A stretch of DNA of 64,000 nt from Heterohyrax brucei (GCA_028571685.1 CM053144.1:95200171-95264170), one strand, 5' to 3'; shown: positions 11,390 through 24,351, counted from the first letter of the stretch. Program-made: numbers and translations. The notes: generated from the sequence alone by a model not told the origin.

Positions 11390-11848
11390 TGTTGTTGTTA
11401 GGTGCCATCAAGTGGATTCCAACTCATAGCAACTCCAGAGGATAGAGTAGAATGGCCCCATAGAGTTTTCTAGATTGTAATGTTTATACAAGCAGACTGC
11501 CACAGTAGTGAGTATATACAAATATATACACAGACTCACTACTAATTAAAATTATTGGCATGATTGAATTACAGAAATTAGTTTTCTACTCAAATTGCTA
11601 CAGATAATTTCACATTTTGTCCTTTATCAGGAGTTACCTGTTTCTGTCTCTGCAATAAGCTTTCAGTATTTGTGGTCCTTATTTTTTATTAAAACAGAAA
11701 TTTTATACCTCTAAATATCCACTGTATAAAATGGGGAAAGTAGAGAACTAGGCTGCAGAACCACCATTATGGGAATTGGTGGGTTGGAACCCACCGAAAT
11801 TTCAGTTAACAGCTGAGTGCTTAACTAACTACATCACCAGAGCTCTCC
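11390..11848 (-). mobile_element. AfroSINE, long form, split by a 274-bp insertion
   Basis: The left half (11390-11503) runs from TTGTTGTTAGGTGCCATCAA to AAGCAGACTGCCACAG. The right half (11778-11848) continues with GGGTTGGAACCCACCGAAAT to TTAACTAACTACATCACC. Together they make one long-form copy lacking about 20 bp at the junction. The intervening 11504-11777 segment is one arm of the inverted duplication. Confidence 0.8.
11504..11777 (+). repeat. Inverted duplication, left arm (inside an AfroSINE)
   Basis: From 11534 (ACTCACTACTAATTAAAATT) to 11774 (ACCACCATTATGGGA) this matches the reverse complement of 12241-12497 at about 85% by eye. Shared blocks include TCCTTTATCAGGAGTTACCT and AAAGTAGAGAACTAGGCTGC. 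At its left edge AGTAGTGAGT (11504) and ACTCACTACT (11534) form a short hairpin. Confidence 0.85.
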
Positions 11849-12240
11849 TGTTACTAACTGTGGGAAACTACCATCACTTATTGCATTCCTTACATCCTCC
11901 CAAACATTTGAATCTTTGCTAAACTACTTGGTTTCAATATGCCATAGGGGTTTTGATGGAAACCAAAGTAACATTACTGAACAGAGTATACAATTTATAG
12001 GTACAATCCTTCTCTACCCCAAACATACAACTTTACACACATCATAGTTTCCCCTTGGAGTTTGGAATAATATTACAAATCCAAGCAGAGGAGAAATAGT
12101 GGCAGCTGAGGGCAGGTCAAGGAAAAGTTAAGAAGGGAAGGATGAGAGGTCACAGCCATATACTCATGGCTGTGGGAGGAAGGAAGAAACATCACCTGTG
12201 CCCATTCTAGGGCTGGGCAGCAGGAAGTGGTCCTGCAGTG
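11849..12240. other. Spacer of the inverted duplication
   Basis: About 390 bp of non-repetitive sequence with no recognised gene or repeat. It separates the AfroSINE holding the left arm from the right arm. Confidence 0.5.
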
Positions 12241-12497
12241 GATTCCATAATGGTAGTTCTGCAGCCTAGTTCTCTACTTTCCTCATTTTATACAGAAGGA
12301 TATCTAGAGCTAGAAAATTTCTGTTTCGATAAAAAATAAAGACCACTAATACTGGAAGGCTCAATGGGCATATTCCAGAGACAAAAATAGGTAACTCCTG
12401 ATAAAGGACCAAATGTGAAATTTATATCCGTAGAAACTTGAGTAGAAAACTGATCTCTGTAACTCAGTCACATCAATAATTTTAATCAGTAGTGAGT
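12241..12497 (-). repeat. Inverted duplication, right arm
   Basis: It begins GATTCCATAATGGTAGTTCT and ends AATCAGTAGTGAGTACG, and is the reverse complement of the left arm with a few indels. It contains about 10 bp absent from the left arm (around GCCCATTGAG on the other strand). It is not inside a SINE, so it is the likelier source. Confidence 0.82.
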
Positions 12498-12577
12498 ACG
12501 TGTAGATTTTTTGACAGTTGTCATTTCAAAATTTACTCTCATTGTTAAAGGTTAAAGTTCGTGCTCTAAAGCTAGAC

Positions 12578-12865
12578 TGTTGTTAGGTGCTACAGAATTC
12601 TTTCCAACTCATAGTAACCCTGTGCACTACAGAATGAAACAATGCTTGATCCTGTACCATTCTCGAAATTGCTGTTATGCTTGAGCCCATTGTTGCAGCC
12701 ACTGTGTCAGTCCATCTCACTGAAGGTCTTCCTCTTTTTCAGTGACCCTCTACTTAACCAAGTATAATGTCCATCTTCAGGGCTGATCCATCTGATAACA
12801 AGGCTAAAGTATGTGAGACAAAATCTCACCACCCTTGCTTCTAATGAGCATTCTGACCTGACTAC
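12578..12865 (-). mobile_element. RTE/BovB-type LINE 3' end (antisense)
   Basis: It starts TTGTTGTTAGGTGCTACAGA and contains CCCATTGTTGCAGCCACTGT, GGTCTTCCTCTTTTTC and CTTGCTTCTAATGAGCATTC, the antisense of the RTE ORF2 end and tail also seen at 42586-43570. The reading frame is decayed. Confidence 0.78.
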
Positions 12866-12894
12866 TTGGATTTAAATCCAGTTCTAACCATCCA

Positions 12895-12937
12895 CTGCTG
12901 TCAAGTCCATTGTAATTCATTGTGACCTGTCACCTAA
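12895..12937 (-). mobile_element. AfroSINE fragment (tentative)
   Basis: CATCCACTGCTGTCAAGTCC followed by TTCATTGTGACC resembles the AfroSINE 3' end only. Confidence 0.4.
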
Positions 12938-12944
12938 TGTGCAA

Positions 12945-13095
12945 ATTTCTAAAGTCACTGCTGCCTCAGTTTCCTCCTCCATAAAGTGGGATAATAATCG
13001 TACCTAATTCAGAAAGTCTGTCAGAACTATACTAATTATTATATGTAAAGGATTAAGTGCTTGCTAAAGGTCAGATGTTATTAGTAATAATGCTA
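12945..13095 (+). repeat. MIR SINE
   Basis: It contains CCTCAGTTTCCTCCTCCATA, AAGTGGGATAATAATCGTAC and a degraded TATATGTAAAGGATTAAGTG tail, in sense MIR order. Confidence 0.75.
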
Positions 13096-13383
13096 ACTTG
13101 AAACTTATTACCAATTTGTATCTTTCTTCCCTTTTGGGAATGAATTCTTCAACGGTAGAGAGAGGCTTCTACTGGTAGAATGGAAGAAAAAGTAACTTCA
13201 CTTTTGAAATATGAAAGTGTTATTGTTTATTTTGAGGGCACAGATGAATAGTTTCTATCTATAACAACGTGCATTGTATTGTGTTTATATATTACCTAAG
13301 TTGTTCAAGGCACTTTTCAAACATTTGCTCAGATTGGTCAATTGAAATTTTCTTAACTCAGCACAAAGCAGATAACTAGGTAT

Positions 13384-13510
13384 TCTAACCAAAAGGTTGG
13401 TGGTTTAAATCCATAGGCACTCCTTGGAAACCCCACGAGGTAGATCTATTCTGTCCTCTAGGGTCACTATGAGCAGGAATTGACTCAATAGCAGTGGATT
13501 TTGGGCTTCT
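13384..13510 (+). mobile_element. AfroSINE, 5'-truncated
   Basis: It begins at CTAACCAAAAGGTTGGTGGT and runs through CTCCTTGGAAACCCC to GGAATTGACTCAATAGCAG. The A-box part is missing. Confidence 0.88.
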
Positions 13511-16500
13511 TTTGTAAAGAATAAGCCAGGTTAATTAATATACTTAATGATTTTTACTTGGTACAGGAAAAGCCATGAACCAGATACTTTGTCACCTAAA
13601 GATGTTACTTTGGGCTCTCACTTCCAGTTGGTGCCTTCCCTGCCTCTGTCTAACCCAAAGAGTACTTTTCTATCCTTTGCCTAAAGAAGGTGTTTGTCAT
13701 TCAGCTTTACCACACCTAATTATTAGATGCTTCATCCAGGTAAGTGGTCTTATGCATTAGCATGGAAACCTGTCTCCCTCAGAAAACAGGCTCAATAGAG
13801 GGACTCTCCTAACGAAGCCAGAGAATGGGGAAATTGTTTTGGCAGAGGGAGTTGAGGTGCCTGAAATCACAATGCATTGGTGTCCTCCCACAGGCTTAAG
13901 CAGAGAAGCCACTCCATTATTGGATGCACTTGTGGTCACAATGAATGTGAGAGGAAGAGCTGGGAGGCTGAATTAGAATTCCTGAGGCTTCAAACAAGCT
14001 GAAGACCGTCCACAAGGGTACAAATATCCCTCATTTTATTCTGTACATACAATATAGACTGCTGGGCAAATGTTATAGTTTTAAGCATATATGTTATGAT
14101 TTTATACTTGCATGCTATGGAAGTTCACAAAATGAAAAACATTCTACTGTAGAGCTTGTTATGAAGATACTATTCACCTAGTTTGTGTATTGTCTTATTT
14201 TCATAAACAAGATTGGTTCAAAACAATGCAGACATGAAATAAGGTACAAATTAACTTAAATATATAAATAACTTACAGTAGTCCATTTCCATGCATTTAC
14301 ATACCAGAAAAATAACCCTCTCTTTAAAGTTGTGCATAGACTTTATTGGCATTGTAGCTAAAGTTTATTTAAACACTTTTAAATATATGCTTATGTGAAA
14401 TTTATTAAATTCTTTCAAAAGTATGTAAATATTTATCTAATGACTATTTTATTGAGTTTTGGAACAATTTTACAGCTAATGATGTGAAAAGTAAAAACAA
14501 TACTCTAAAACCCCAGACCATTAATTTTGAATTGATCCTGACTACAATTAATTGAGGAAAGGGAAGGTAAGCATCCTTCTGTTGTAGGAAGGAGATGTAG
14601 TTTTACAAGGAAACAGTTTGTTCAGTCACATGGAATTAAGAATCCAGGCAGATCAATGCAGTGAGCTCAAGACTCTCATTGCTTTACACACAGAGACAAA
14701 ACATCATCAACAATCAATGTTACACAAAATTAAATCTACACAAATGGAAATCATGCTATCTGCCCTTATGTTCAAATTTCTATCAAAGAGGTCATGTGAA
14801 TCTGAAATCACACTATAAAAATTTGGTTTGGGCCAAGAGAAGTTCTTTTGTGAAAGACTCATAGTCCTATAGAGCACTAAAGACAAGCTATTTATTTTGA
14901 TATACACGGCTGAATTCAAACAATTTTTTGTGGCATTTTGAAAAACGACTTAAATTGAACTTTTACGCAGTTGTCTAACAGTCTCAGCTTTAATTTCTTT
15001 CCCACTTTGAAATCACACTTCCTATTTATAATTATTCTTGTTATCACTGCACTGCAACACTGTCAGAACAAGCTTTCTCGGGGTCACTGTGCCTTCTAAG
15101 GCATTGCAAATTTTACAAGCCTTCTCCAAATAGGCGAAGAGAGGTCTGAAGCAAATCCACATAACAAAAAGAAAAAAAACTTTGAAAATAACATTTTAGC
15201 TCAAATTCATTTCTTTTGCTCATCAAGAAACCATAAATTAGAAGATACGTTACAGTACACAGAAAGTCCATTAAAAGCCTCAAAACATGTTAGTAGGATT
15301 TACAGTAAGATCAGAGATTTTTCAGTTCTGATGCAAATTCTTCAGTGTTTTCAGAGGATGAGATTACTTTTCCCTCTGTAGAAAAGCAAGAGTACTCCTT
15401 AAACATAAGGTGCATCTTCACTCATTCCAGTTAAGGACTCAGGGCATAAAGGAAAACCACAATAAACTGGTCACTTTCAAGGGCTGTCACCCTCCACACT
15501 CAGTAAAATCTGTAGCTGCAAACTGAAAGGTTGTCGAGTTCTTACTGCTCTAGTCAGCTTAGTCAGGGCTCTCTCCACAAATGCTCAAAGCCAGCCTACA
15601 AGATGCTCTTTGCAGTAACACCTACTAATGAGTTTACTGCCAAGTAAGCCTATTAACAAATGAAATGCGTGGACTAGAACAGCCAACATTGCTTAAATCA
15701 GAACAGATCGTGACTTCCTTACCTTATGGCTAGAGAACATAGTAGCTTTTTTTTGTTTTTGTGTGTTTTAAAAGGCTACTGAGGGTAGTTCAACAGCGCA
15801 GGCCCTGCTCATCCCCTACTCCACAAGGAATTAACCAACACAGTCCAGCCCTGTCATCAGAACAATGAAAGGTGAAAGTTGTGCAAAACAGCTCGGGACC
15901 ACTAACTGATGATGTCATTTCTCCCTTCTATGGCTCATTATTGTGCAGATTTACTCTGGTCTGTGAGAATGGGTGGAGCTGTTCAGGACTGGAAGGCAGC
16001 TCTAAGGAGGCACAGCACGTTGAATCATGCCCAACACTGAGGAAAAGTGGGGGAGGAGGGAATGAGATAAAAAGATATGCACAAAATGTCCAATGGGTCT
16101 TATTCCTGACTTTTCATATAAGTGAAACTCGATACAGTTCCCTTCAAAACATGTAGAAATTTAAATAGGGACCCTGCTAAAGCCTCATTTGTGATTCAGT
16201 CAACAGGAAGGACTCCAGTTTCAACCAAAAAGCGAGTTAATGCCCTTGTATATAAATGAAAACCCAACTACAGTGTGGGCCACAGAAGGCCACGTTCTCC
16301 ATTGTTTAAGAATCATTTCATGTTAAACATACAATTTTTACTTGGATTTATTTCTTCTCTAAAATTATTTTAAAATGGCAAATATACACTGCACACACAA
16401 ATAAACAACAGTGGGTAAATACATCATCCAAGTTTCAAGGACTGTCTAGATCATCCTTCATATAAATGTTTGTAAAGCCTTCTGTACCCTTCAGACTAGA

Positions 16501-17902
16501 ATTTTTTTCCCTTTCTCTTGTTTCTCTTTTTCCATGCTTCTTTTTTTTGTTTCCTTTTTTTCCTTTCTTATGTCTTTCCTGAGTACATGATAAACTCAGT
16601 CAAAAGACACTGGGTAACTTAAAACTCCAGTATGTATTCTTTTCTAACCCAAATGCATAGAATACATACATCACTTATGTTAAGAAATTCCATTTTAATT
16701 ATGAAATGAAAACATCGCACCAGGTAAAGTAGTCAAATTGACATTGAAGTTCATAGAATTAAATGTATGCAGAATATTTTGAAGTACTCAGATAGCTTTC
16801 ATACTATATAAAGACAAACCATTATGTTCATGGCATACAAAATAATATAAAGAAAAAAATAATTGCTTTTCTACATCTTTAAGGTGCAGTCATAGCAGTC
16901 ACTTTTAGGTTATAGCACTGAATAAATGGTTTTTATTACTGAGTCATTTTGCTAAAAGTTACGTGAAGCAGCATTTGTGGTTCACACACTGAACTGATTG
17001 GTTGGTTTTCTTTGTGGTTTCCTCTTAGCTATTTTAATAGGGATGGAAAAAACTGAAATTAAAGACAAAAAAGAAAAGAAGCAGTTGCCATTACCCTTAC
17101 CCTCAAGCCCCCACCCCATACCCTATCAGTCCCCCACCCCCCAGGTTACATGAGGCTGCACTAATGTGGAGGGAAAGGGTTATTTTGGTGAGCCACGGAC
17201 TGGGGAAGGAATCCTGGGACTCTACCTTGTAAGATAACAATGGGTATATTTTGTAATTGCTGGGGCTTCAATTTTCTCAGCTATACAACAGGAATATAGA
17301 CTTTAATTTGCAGGATTGTTATGAGAACTAAAAAAACAGAATGTGAATCAAGGCCACAGTTTGATATGTAGTAGACTTACAATAAAAAAAATAATAGTAC
17401 ATTTGTGTATAGTTGACTCATTATGATGATAGTAGGCCTTTGTAAATTAGTGGTCTATTTTTAACATGGACAATATAAACTCATATTTCAAAAGGGTATC
17501 AAGAGCTAAGGGTTGATGGTATAATCAAGTAGCATCTTTTGTTTAGCCTGCTTCTGAAGGTTCAAACTTAATAGTCCCAGGGAGGAACTGCTCATGTTCA
17601 AACCATTTCCAATCAATATTTAGAGACAAATAATAATAGCAAGAGGAAATGTTTGTTACCTTTGAAAAATCTTTAAAACAAGTAGCATGAATATCAATCA
17701 TAGGTTTTTTTTTTCCTCTTTCTTTAATACTACTAAACAACTGTATTCATAATTAATTTAAAGCTGTATTGTTATCAGTCACTTAAAGTAGCTGTAACTA
17801 TGTATCATAATTAATCAACATTCCCTGGATAAATTATATTCCTTATTAGGAGCCTCTTGGAACATCAGGGAGATATTTCATTGGTCAATACAATACTCAC
17901 TG
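13511..17902. other. SINE-poor unique stretch (4.4 kb)
   Basis: No AfroSINE, L1 or LTR was recognised, apart from a weak sense MIR at about 17255-17360 (TTCAATTTTCTCAGC, GGATTGTTATGAGAACTAAA). The sequence is AT-rich. A 94-codon open frame at 15872-16156 (plus) has no recognisable domain. The stretch is either unique intron or ancient sequence beyond recognition. Confidence 0.5.
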
Positions 17903-18083
17903 GAGTCACAGTGGTGCGATGGTTAAGTACTTGGCTACTAACTGAAAGATTAGCGGTTCAAACCCATGCTGTGGCTCAGTGAAATAGAGACTGCAGTCTA
18001 GAAAACCCCAGCAGGGAAGTTCTACTGTGTTATACACTTGCATTATCAGTCAGAAATCTTCTCTATGGTACCTAACAGTAAGA
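17903..18083 (+). mobile_element. AfroSINE, diverged
   Basis: It has GTGCGATGGTTAAGTACTTG, GCGGTTCAAACCCATG and AAGTTCTACTGTG. The 3' GAATCGACTC block is replaced by a degraded TCAGAAATCTTC. Confidence 0.75.
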
Positions 18084-18167
18084 GTCACAGTAGCTAGAAA
18101 TGTATGACTGTTAGATCCTGAACTGTCTTCCAAAAGTCCCGTGTTCACTTTTCAATGAATACTTATT

Positions 18168-18338
18168 GGAAACTTTAGTGGTGTAGTGGTTAAGTGTTCT
18201 GACTACTGTCCAAGAAGTTGGCAGTTCTAATCCACCAGGCACTCCTTGGAAACTCTATGGAGCAGTTCTACTCTGTTTTACAGGGTTGCTATGAGTCAGC
18301 ATTGACTTGACAGTAGGGGATTGGTTAGATTCATTTGG
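18168..18338 (+). mobile_element. AfroSINE, standard form
   Basis: It has TAGTGGTGTAGTGGTTAAGT, AATCCACCAGGCACTCCTTG and GAGTCAGCATTGACTTGACA, ending GGGGATTGG. Confidence 0.93.
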
Positions 18339-21300
18339 TTAGTTTTCATGTTCACATTAGTTGCATGCCTCTGCAATGTGGAAATCCTTATTTTCTATGA
18401 AAGGCATACAGCCAAAAGGGGACTCTCTCTGCCTTAAACTTTTGAACACGTGTAACTAAAATCTATTCTCCCACGTAATATATTTGAAGTATAAAGTATT
18501 ATTTTACTTATGGAACTCCAGGTTGAGTCCTGAGTTTGCTGTGGGTATGGATCTTCTAAGATAATCATAATAGAGTTTCAGTAGAGTACAGATCCTAGAC
18601 AGAAAGACTAGCCAGGCTCCTAACATCCAGTAAGTATATTGTTGTCATTGAGTCTCATGACCTGACCCAGAGTGACTCTTAAAACCCAATCTCTTTTAAT
18701 TGCTCCTCATTCAGATCCATCAGTAAAAGAAGAAATAAAGAGGAAATAATTCTTGAACAGTTATGAGAAAAATCTAGTTCAGAACATGACAAGTAGTAAG
18801 GTTCTTGATGTACGGCGATCACTAGGCTTGAGATTCAATGTGCTTTCATCTCAGTAGACTTTTTTTCCCCAGCAGCAAAAGGAGGTGCTCCAGAACTTTG
18901 AGGAGTGGATCTGTTGTGAGAATGGGGGTGGAGTGGGCAGGCAGGGGGAAGAAAGCCATAGAATATGCTAAAAGCACCATACTTGTGTTTCTGAGGAAAG
19001 AGGAACATTCTTCCAGGACCCCTGGAGGCTTGGAAATGGTATACTAAGTCTAGGCAAAAGTTCTGCACACAATTATACCTCCTTCCTTGGGAGAAATATA
19101 ACCTAAAACTTTAACTGCAATATAGATTCCAGGAGAAGTGAGACTCATTTGGGAGCACTGGAAAGCTAATAGTACGTGAATGATCAGAAAGTACTGGAGG
19201 AAGGGATGTGACTGTAGATTAGTGGTGAAGTGAGAACACTACCCTGATGGGAATATTAGGGTTTACTGCCATTGTAATAAATGACAAAGATTAGGTGGAC
19301 CAGAGTATTCTTCCCCTCTGATGGAACTCTGAATATAGTATAGTCATATTCTACCATTTACAGTTTCCTTCATACTTTAGTTCAAACTCATGTACTTCCT
19401 TAAGCATTTAAGAACAAAATAAATAAAAGTAACTCCCAGTGAATTCCCACAATGTGTTAGGAACTTTATAGAAAATATAAAGAAAATCCTTAAGGCAACA
19501 TGTTTCCAAACTTAAGAGGAATGAGTTAAGACTAAGTAAAGTTGACCTCTAATTTATATGCAGTTGAAGTTCACCTTCAGACCCTGTATATTATTTGAAT
19601 AGTTTCTTGGCAAGGAGTTCACATTCAAAAACTGAACATATTATGCACTGAGCATGAAAGACTCGACTTTTTGTTAATCTTTTCTGCTCAAACTTTTCAC
19701 CACCATGACGTACTTTCCAAACACAAGCCTTCATGGAAAAGAAAGTGCACACACGGTCAAGGAGTCAGAAAGGAACAAGCTTCCAACATTGAAAATACTC
19801 CCTTTCCAAATCTCAACTGCCTCTCTAGGGTCTAGGATTTGAAATACTAATCAGAATGCCTTCTTCCACCCTGGAAAAGAGAGCATAAATATTAATAGTA
19901 ATGTAGTCATTTGCTGTGAGGCTAAGAGACAACACATCTTCTAGTGTATCTCCTTCTTAACTCTGTTGACATAGGCTACAGTGCAGAAACTACATTTGCC
20001 TAGCATTTATTGTGGTGACAAAGGGCTGACCATTTAGAGTAGCATCTCCAGGGTCTTTCATTTTGAAAGCAAAGTCTCACTTATCACTCCTCAGTGCGAT
20101 TTTGTCCACAGTGGCTAAACAAGCCATCGGCTCAGTTAAAAACTCAACCCAAGCAGTTTGGAATTTGGAAAACAAAAACTTCTGTTTCTTGTTGGCATTT
20201 TTCATTTTAGATCCAGTTGTTTTTGTAACCTGGAGTTAGCTGTTTTCTCTAGAATTTATGCCTCTCACTAATACTTTAGTTGATAATAAGTCTACAGGAC
20301 ACCAGTTTTGTATTTTCTCACATACAAATTCCTGGATTGTGACTGATAGCATACTTGTATAATAAAGCACTAATATGAGAAAGAATAAAAATCTATTAAT
20401 ACAAAGTACTAATTATTCATTGTCCCTATGTTTGCCTCTAGGAAAGACTGTGAGGCTGTAGTTATGGACTGAACATTTGTCTGCTGAATTACTATTCTAG
20501 CTGGCCTAACTGTTCACTATTTCCCAATGGTTTTTAGTGTATGTTTCATGAAACTTTCCATCACCCTAGTCTCTGAGGGCTCTATGATTAGCCATGAAAG
20601 TCAGAATAAAGTTCATTTTGCATACCTAAACCGCGTCACTCATCATGAACTTTTATTAAAAAATTATAACATAAATCTGTATTAGACTTTAAATAAGCTA
20701 ATTTGTATCCAGATTCCACTTGCCTCCACATGACAATTTCTGTGAAAAGTACATGCCTTTGAACCATTCAATATGGTGCAATATCGGATACAACCCTTAT
20801 GATTATCTTTTTTTCTTCACTGAAAGTAGCTTTCTTTATGCAGCTGTTGGGGAAACAAAACAAAATTATTATTCTCCAGATAATACTAATAAGTCAGTCC
20901 AAGTTGAGTTTAACATTCTATTCTAAGATGCAAAACGTAGTCTCCCACTTCTTTCTGATTCATTAATTTTCCAAATATACAAAGCTATAGTGACATGGCA
21001 GCAAATTTATGACCTCAGCAAAATTACTACAAACATTACAAAGAATGTTTACAGTTACCACATACTTGACTTCTTATAAAATTTTATGTGGCAAAAAAAT
21101 CATAGAAGTGCTTTTTTTATAGAAACTCATCATTTTCCAACTATATAGTTCATACTTATAGTTTACTTTTGACACATAATTTCTCTATTATATAGGATTT
21201 ATCTATTCTTCTAAAACTTAATGATTTAAATGCTAAGTTTTCCCCCCACATAATCCACAACTGTTATATGGATGGTTCTCCTAAAATGGTAGAAACCAGA

Positions 21301-22224
21301 ACAGCCAGAGGAAAAGGACCCTGATGAAACATGGTCAGCTGTCCTTTCTGTTTACAAGTAAACTACCTGTACTGCACATAAAAATGACTATTGTAACAGC
21401 CATTACTGAAGGGCCCAATGTTTTCCAGTTGGCTTAGAGCATTATCTTTAACATGTATCAAATTTTCATGTTGACTATAATCTATTTCAAGAAATTCCAC
21501 TAGTTCCACTGTGCCAAAAGCATGCTGTTTTAATTACTGTAGTTTTAAAATAAATTTTTGTCTCTTTCAGAAAAGTTTTCTGCTTTCTGTTTTCAAGATT
21601 TGACTATTCTTCTTTGAATATTTTTCATAGAAACTCTAGAATTACTTTATTTAGTTTCCAAACTTTAAAAACATACTAGTGGTATTTTTATTAGAATCGT
21701 ACAAATTTATGGATTAACATAGAGAGACTTGACATCTTTATGATGCAGTCTTCAATCCTACAATACAGTCAGCTTTCCGCTGATTCTTGTCTTTTATGTG
21801 TCTCTTGGTAGCATTTCAAAATTTTCTTTATGTTGAGCTTTCATATTCTTACGTTTGTCCTTAATTTATACTTAAATTTAACATAGTTTCTATTACTTAG
21901 CCATTTGTAAACATAAAAACATTGAGCTTTAAATATTGATTCTAAGTAATTTTATACCTTACTACCCTACATTATTGAATTCCCTGGCTGTTTACAGTAG
22001 GTTTTCAGTTTTCCTGAGTCCACCTAAAATTTAAATACAAACACAACTATCCCCAAACAATAAAAAATTTATTTTTCCAATACTTTCTGTGTTCTCAAAT
22101 GTCTTATTTTGATAAAATGCAAATTGTGATTTAGCTAAGCTTACATAGCTTTCTTCATAGTTTTAATACTCAGATGAACAGAAGAAATGATCACTTTGAT
22201 GTATTATATGCCTTGTGAAAAAGA
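18339..22224. other. SINE-free unique stretch (3.9 kb)
   Basis: I see no gene and no confident transposon here, except a 40-bp AfroSINE-like scrap near 18640-18680 (TTGTTGTCATTGAGTCTCAT). It is AT-rich with several A/T runs. Confidence 0.5.
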
Positions 22225-22390
22225 TTTCGTATTCATTACCTAATAAACACAAACAACTCTATGAGATAAGTAATTCATCATTCCTGTTCTATAGAAGAAG
22301 ATGCCAAGAATCAGATAAGTTAGACAACCTGTTCAAGATTATAGACGGGTAAGTGGCCAAGTCAGGATTTGAATTCAGAACTATCCGGTT
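22225..22390 (-). repeat. MIR SINE
   Basis: It has the antisense order CAACTCTATGAGATAAGTAA, TAGACAACCTGTTCAAG, GTAAGTGGCCAAGTCAGGAT and TTGAATTCAGAAC. Confidence 0.75.
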
Positions 22391-24351
22391 CCGGTGTAGT
22401 GCAGGAGATTGAGAAGATCAGGTGAGAGAAGCTGGCAGCACACAGGGAGAGTACCCAGGGAGGAAAGTACTGTAGCTGAAGAGGTTAGAGTCAGCACAAG
22501 TGATCCTCTGCAGAACCGAGGCACATAATCAGAACCCCAAACCAGCCACAGTACCAGATGATTTCTCCTTAGCACAGAAGACTTATTTTAATAATGAGGG
22601 GAATACTAATCATAGGCCTCAAACTCATATGTGCAAGATGTGAAATTATCTTCATTTTCTTTTCTATAATTTCTATTTTGGGCTCCCATTTCACCAGGTA
22701 ATAGAAACTTCATCATAGTTAATTCTGGGTAAGCTCAGTCAAATCAGGTTTACCTTAGTAAATTGAAGGAGTACTCATGATTTCCTTTATTAATCCAAGG
22801 GCTTCCAACCCCATTTCTAAGTTCTGAGGCCATTAGCACTATGGGGGGAAGGGTATTTAGTCATCATCCTTCCATACTGGCATCTGAGATGCAAATAGCA
22901 GTCTCTGATCTCAGTTGTTTATCTTCTCAGGACACTGATGCAAGTGGCTGGATGCTTTATTCCCTTGCATGGGTGACAGGGAAAATCCAGACATTCTTCT
23001 AGGGTTGCAGGACACTGAGGCTGCATCAAGTTCTCTCCAAGTGGACATATCAGACTCCAAATTTCACTGTGTTATTTCTGAATTATTGGAAGGAGAATTA
23101 CCAGGTTTGCCATGTCCTTCAACTCCATGTGGTAATCCTGTCTCAAGTTCTCCATACCAAATCTATCTGTAGTTTCTATCACTTCCCTCACCCAAAATTG
23201 TTTTGGACACCCCCTCCTATTATACAGACTCTCTTGCTTTTAAATAGGGAAGAAGTGGACTAATTACATACTTTTCCTCACCCTGTACCCAAACTTTTGC
23301 TCTTGAAATCTACCAGACAAGTTGCTGACTTCTCTTCTCTATTATAGCTGTGATAAATTTCCCTTAAAGAGCTTAGCTGTTCACATGGGGCTGGATGACA
23401 GGCAACAGAAAATATTAAGTGACCTAAGTATTATCACACTGTACTAATTTTTTATAACTCACCATGGCAAATAAGAATGTGACAGCTGTAACAATTTTGT
23501 AATTACATCACTAATTCTCTGAAGTTATAAGGAATACAGTTGCCTAGGTTATGTAAAATGATGGCTGTTGTTAGATTATATAGAAAAGTGAATTAATACA
23601 TAAAACCTCCTCCACAGCTAAATAGGCTTACAGACAACTGGAATATTGTCCTTTATTGTTCAGGGTCCACCTACAGCTGTAGTTTAACCCGTCTAGTGCT
23701 GGTGAGCTGATGTTTGTGACCCCTCAGAGATAGGTGTTTATTGTACCTCAGACCCTGTGATGTGGCTATTTTTCACTTTAAAAATCTTTGATCTCTGCTT
23801 ATCTTTTCTTGGCTTCTGTTCTGTTTCACAAGCCCCATGAAAATGTTTCAGTAGATTAATGGGTCAATATTCCATACAGAGCACTATTTGGCAGAGTTTC
23901 TGTGCCAAACTACCTCATAGGCCCTGGCCTCCCTAATGTTCAGTCTATAAAAGGTTGCAAACTAGCCAAATTAAGGACAAACTAACCAAAAGATGGGTTT
24001 TTGTTTGTGATGTATTACTTTATAAATTTGAATCAACATTGAAAAACTGGAAGATCTTACTAAAATCAGAGTTCTGTCTTTTCCTGAAAAAGCAGAAGAA
24101 ATGGCAACATTGGGCCCCAAATTTAAATGGCATCAATCACCTTGAGCTGATTTGTAACTTTCTCTTAATCAGTTCATACTCCTTTCATTTTAGCAGTTTC
24201 TACCCATCATTTGATGTCTCTCCATAACCCGGACTGCCCTCACTCATTTACTGCCTGGCCCTGGAGGCATGTGAATTTGAGACCTCTGTAACCTTTGCCC
24301 CAAGTCAGTTGCCAATTTCAAGTCTAATTGGTTTTCGTTAGCATTCTTGCA
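22391..24351. other. SINE-free unique stretch (2 kb)
   Basis: No recognised gene or repeat. Open frames of 60-90 codons at 22969 and 23955 (plus) show no family features. Confidence 0.45.
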
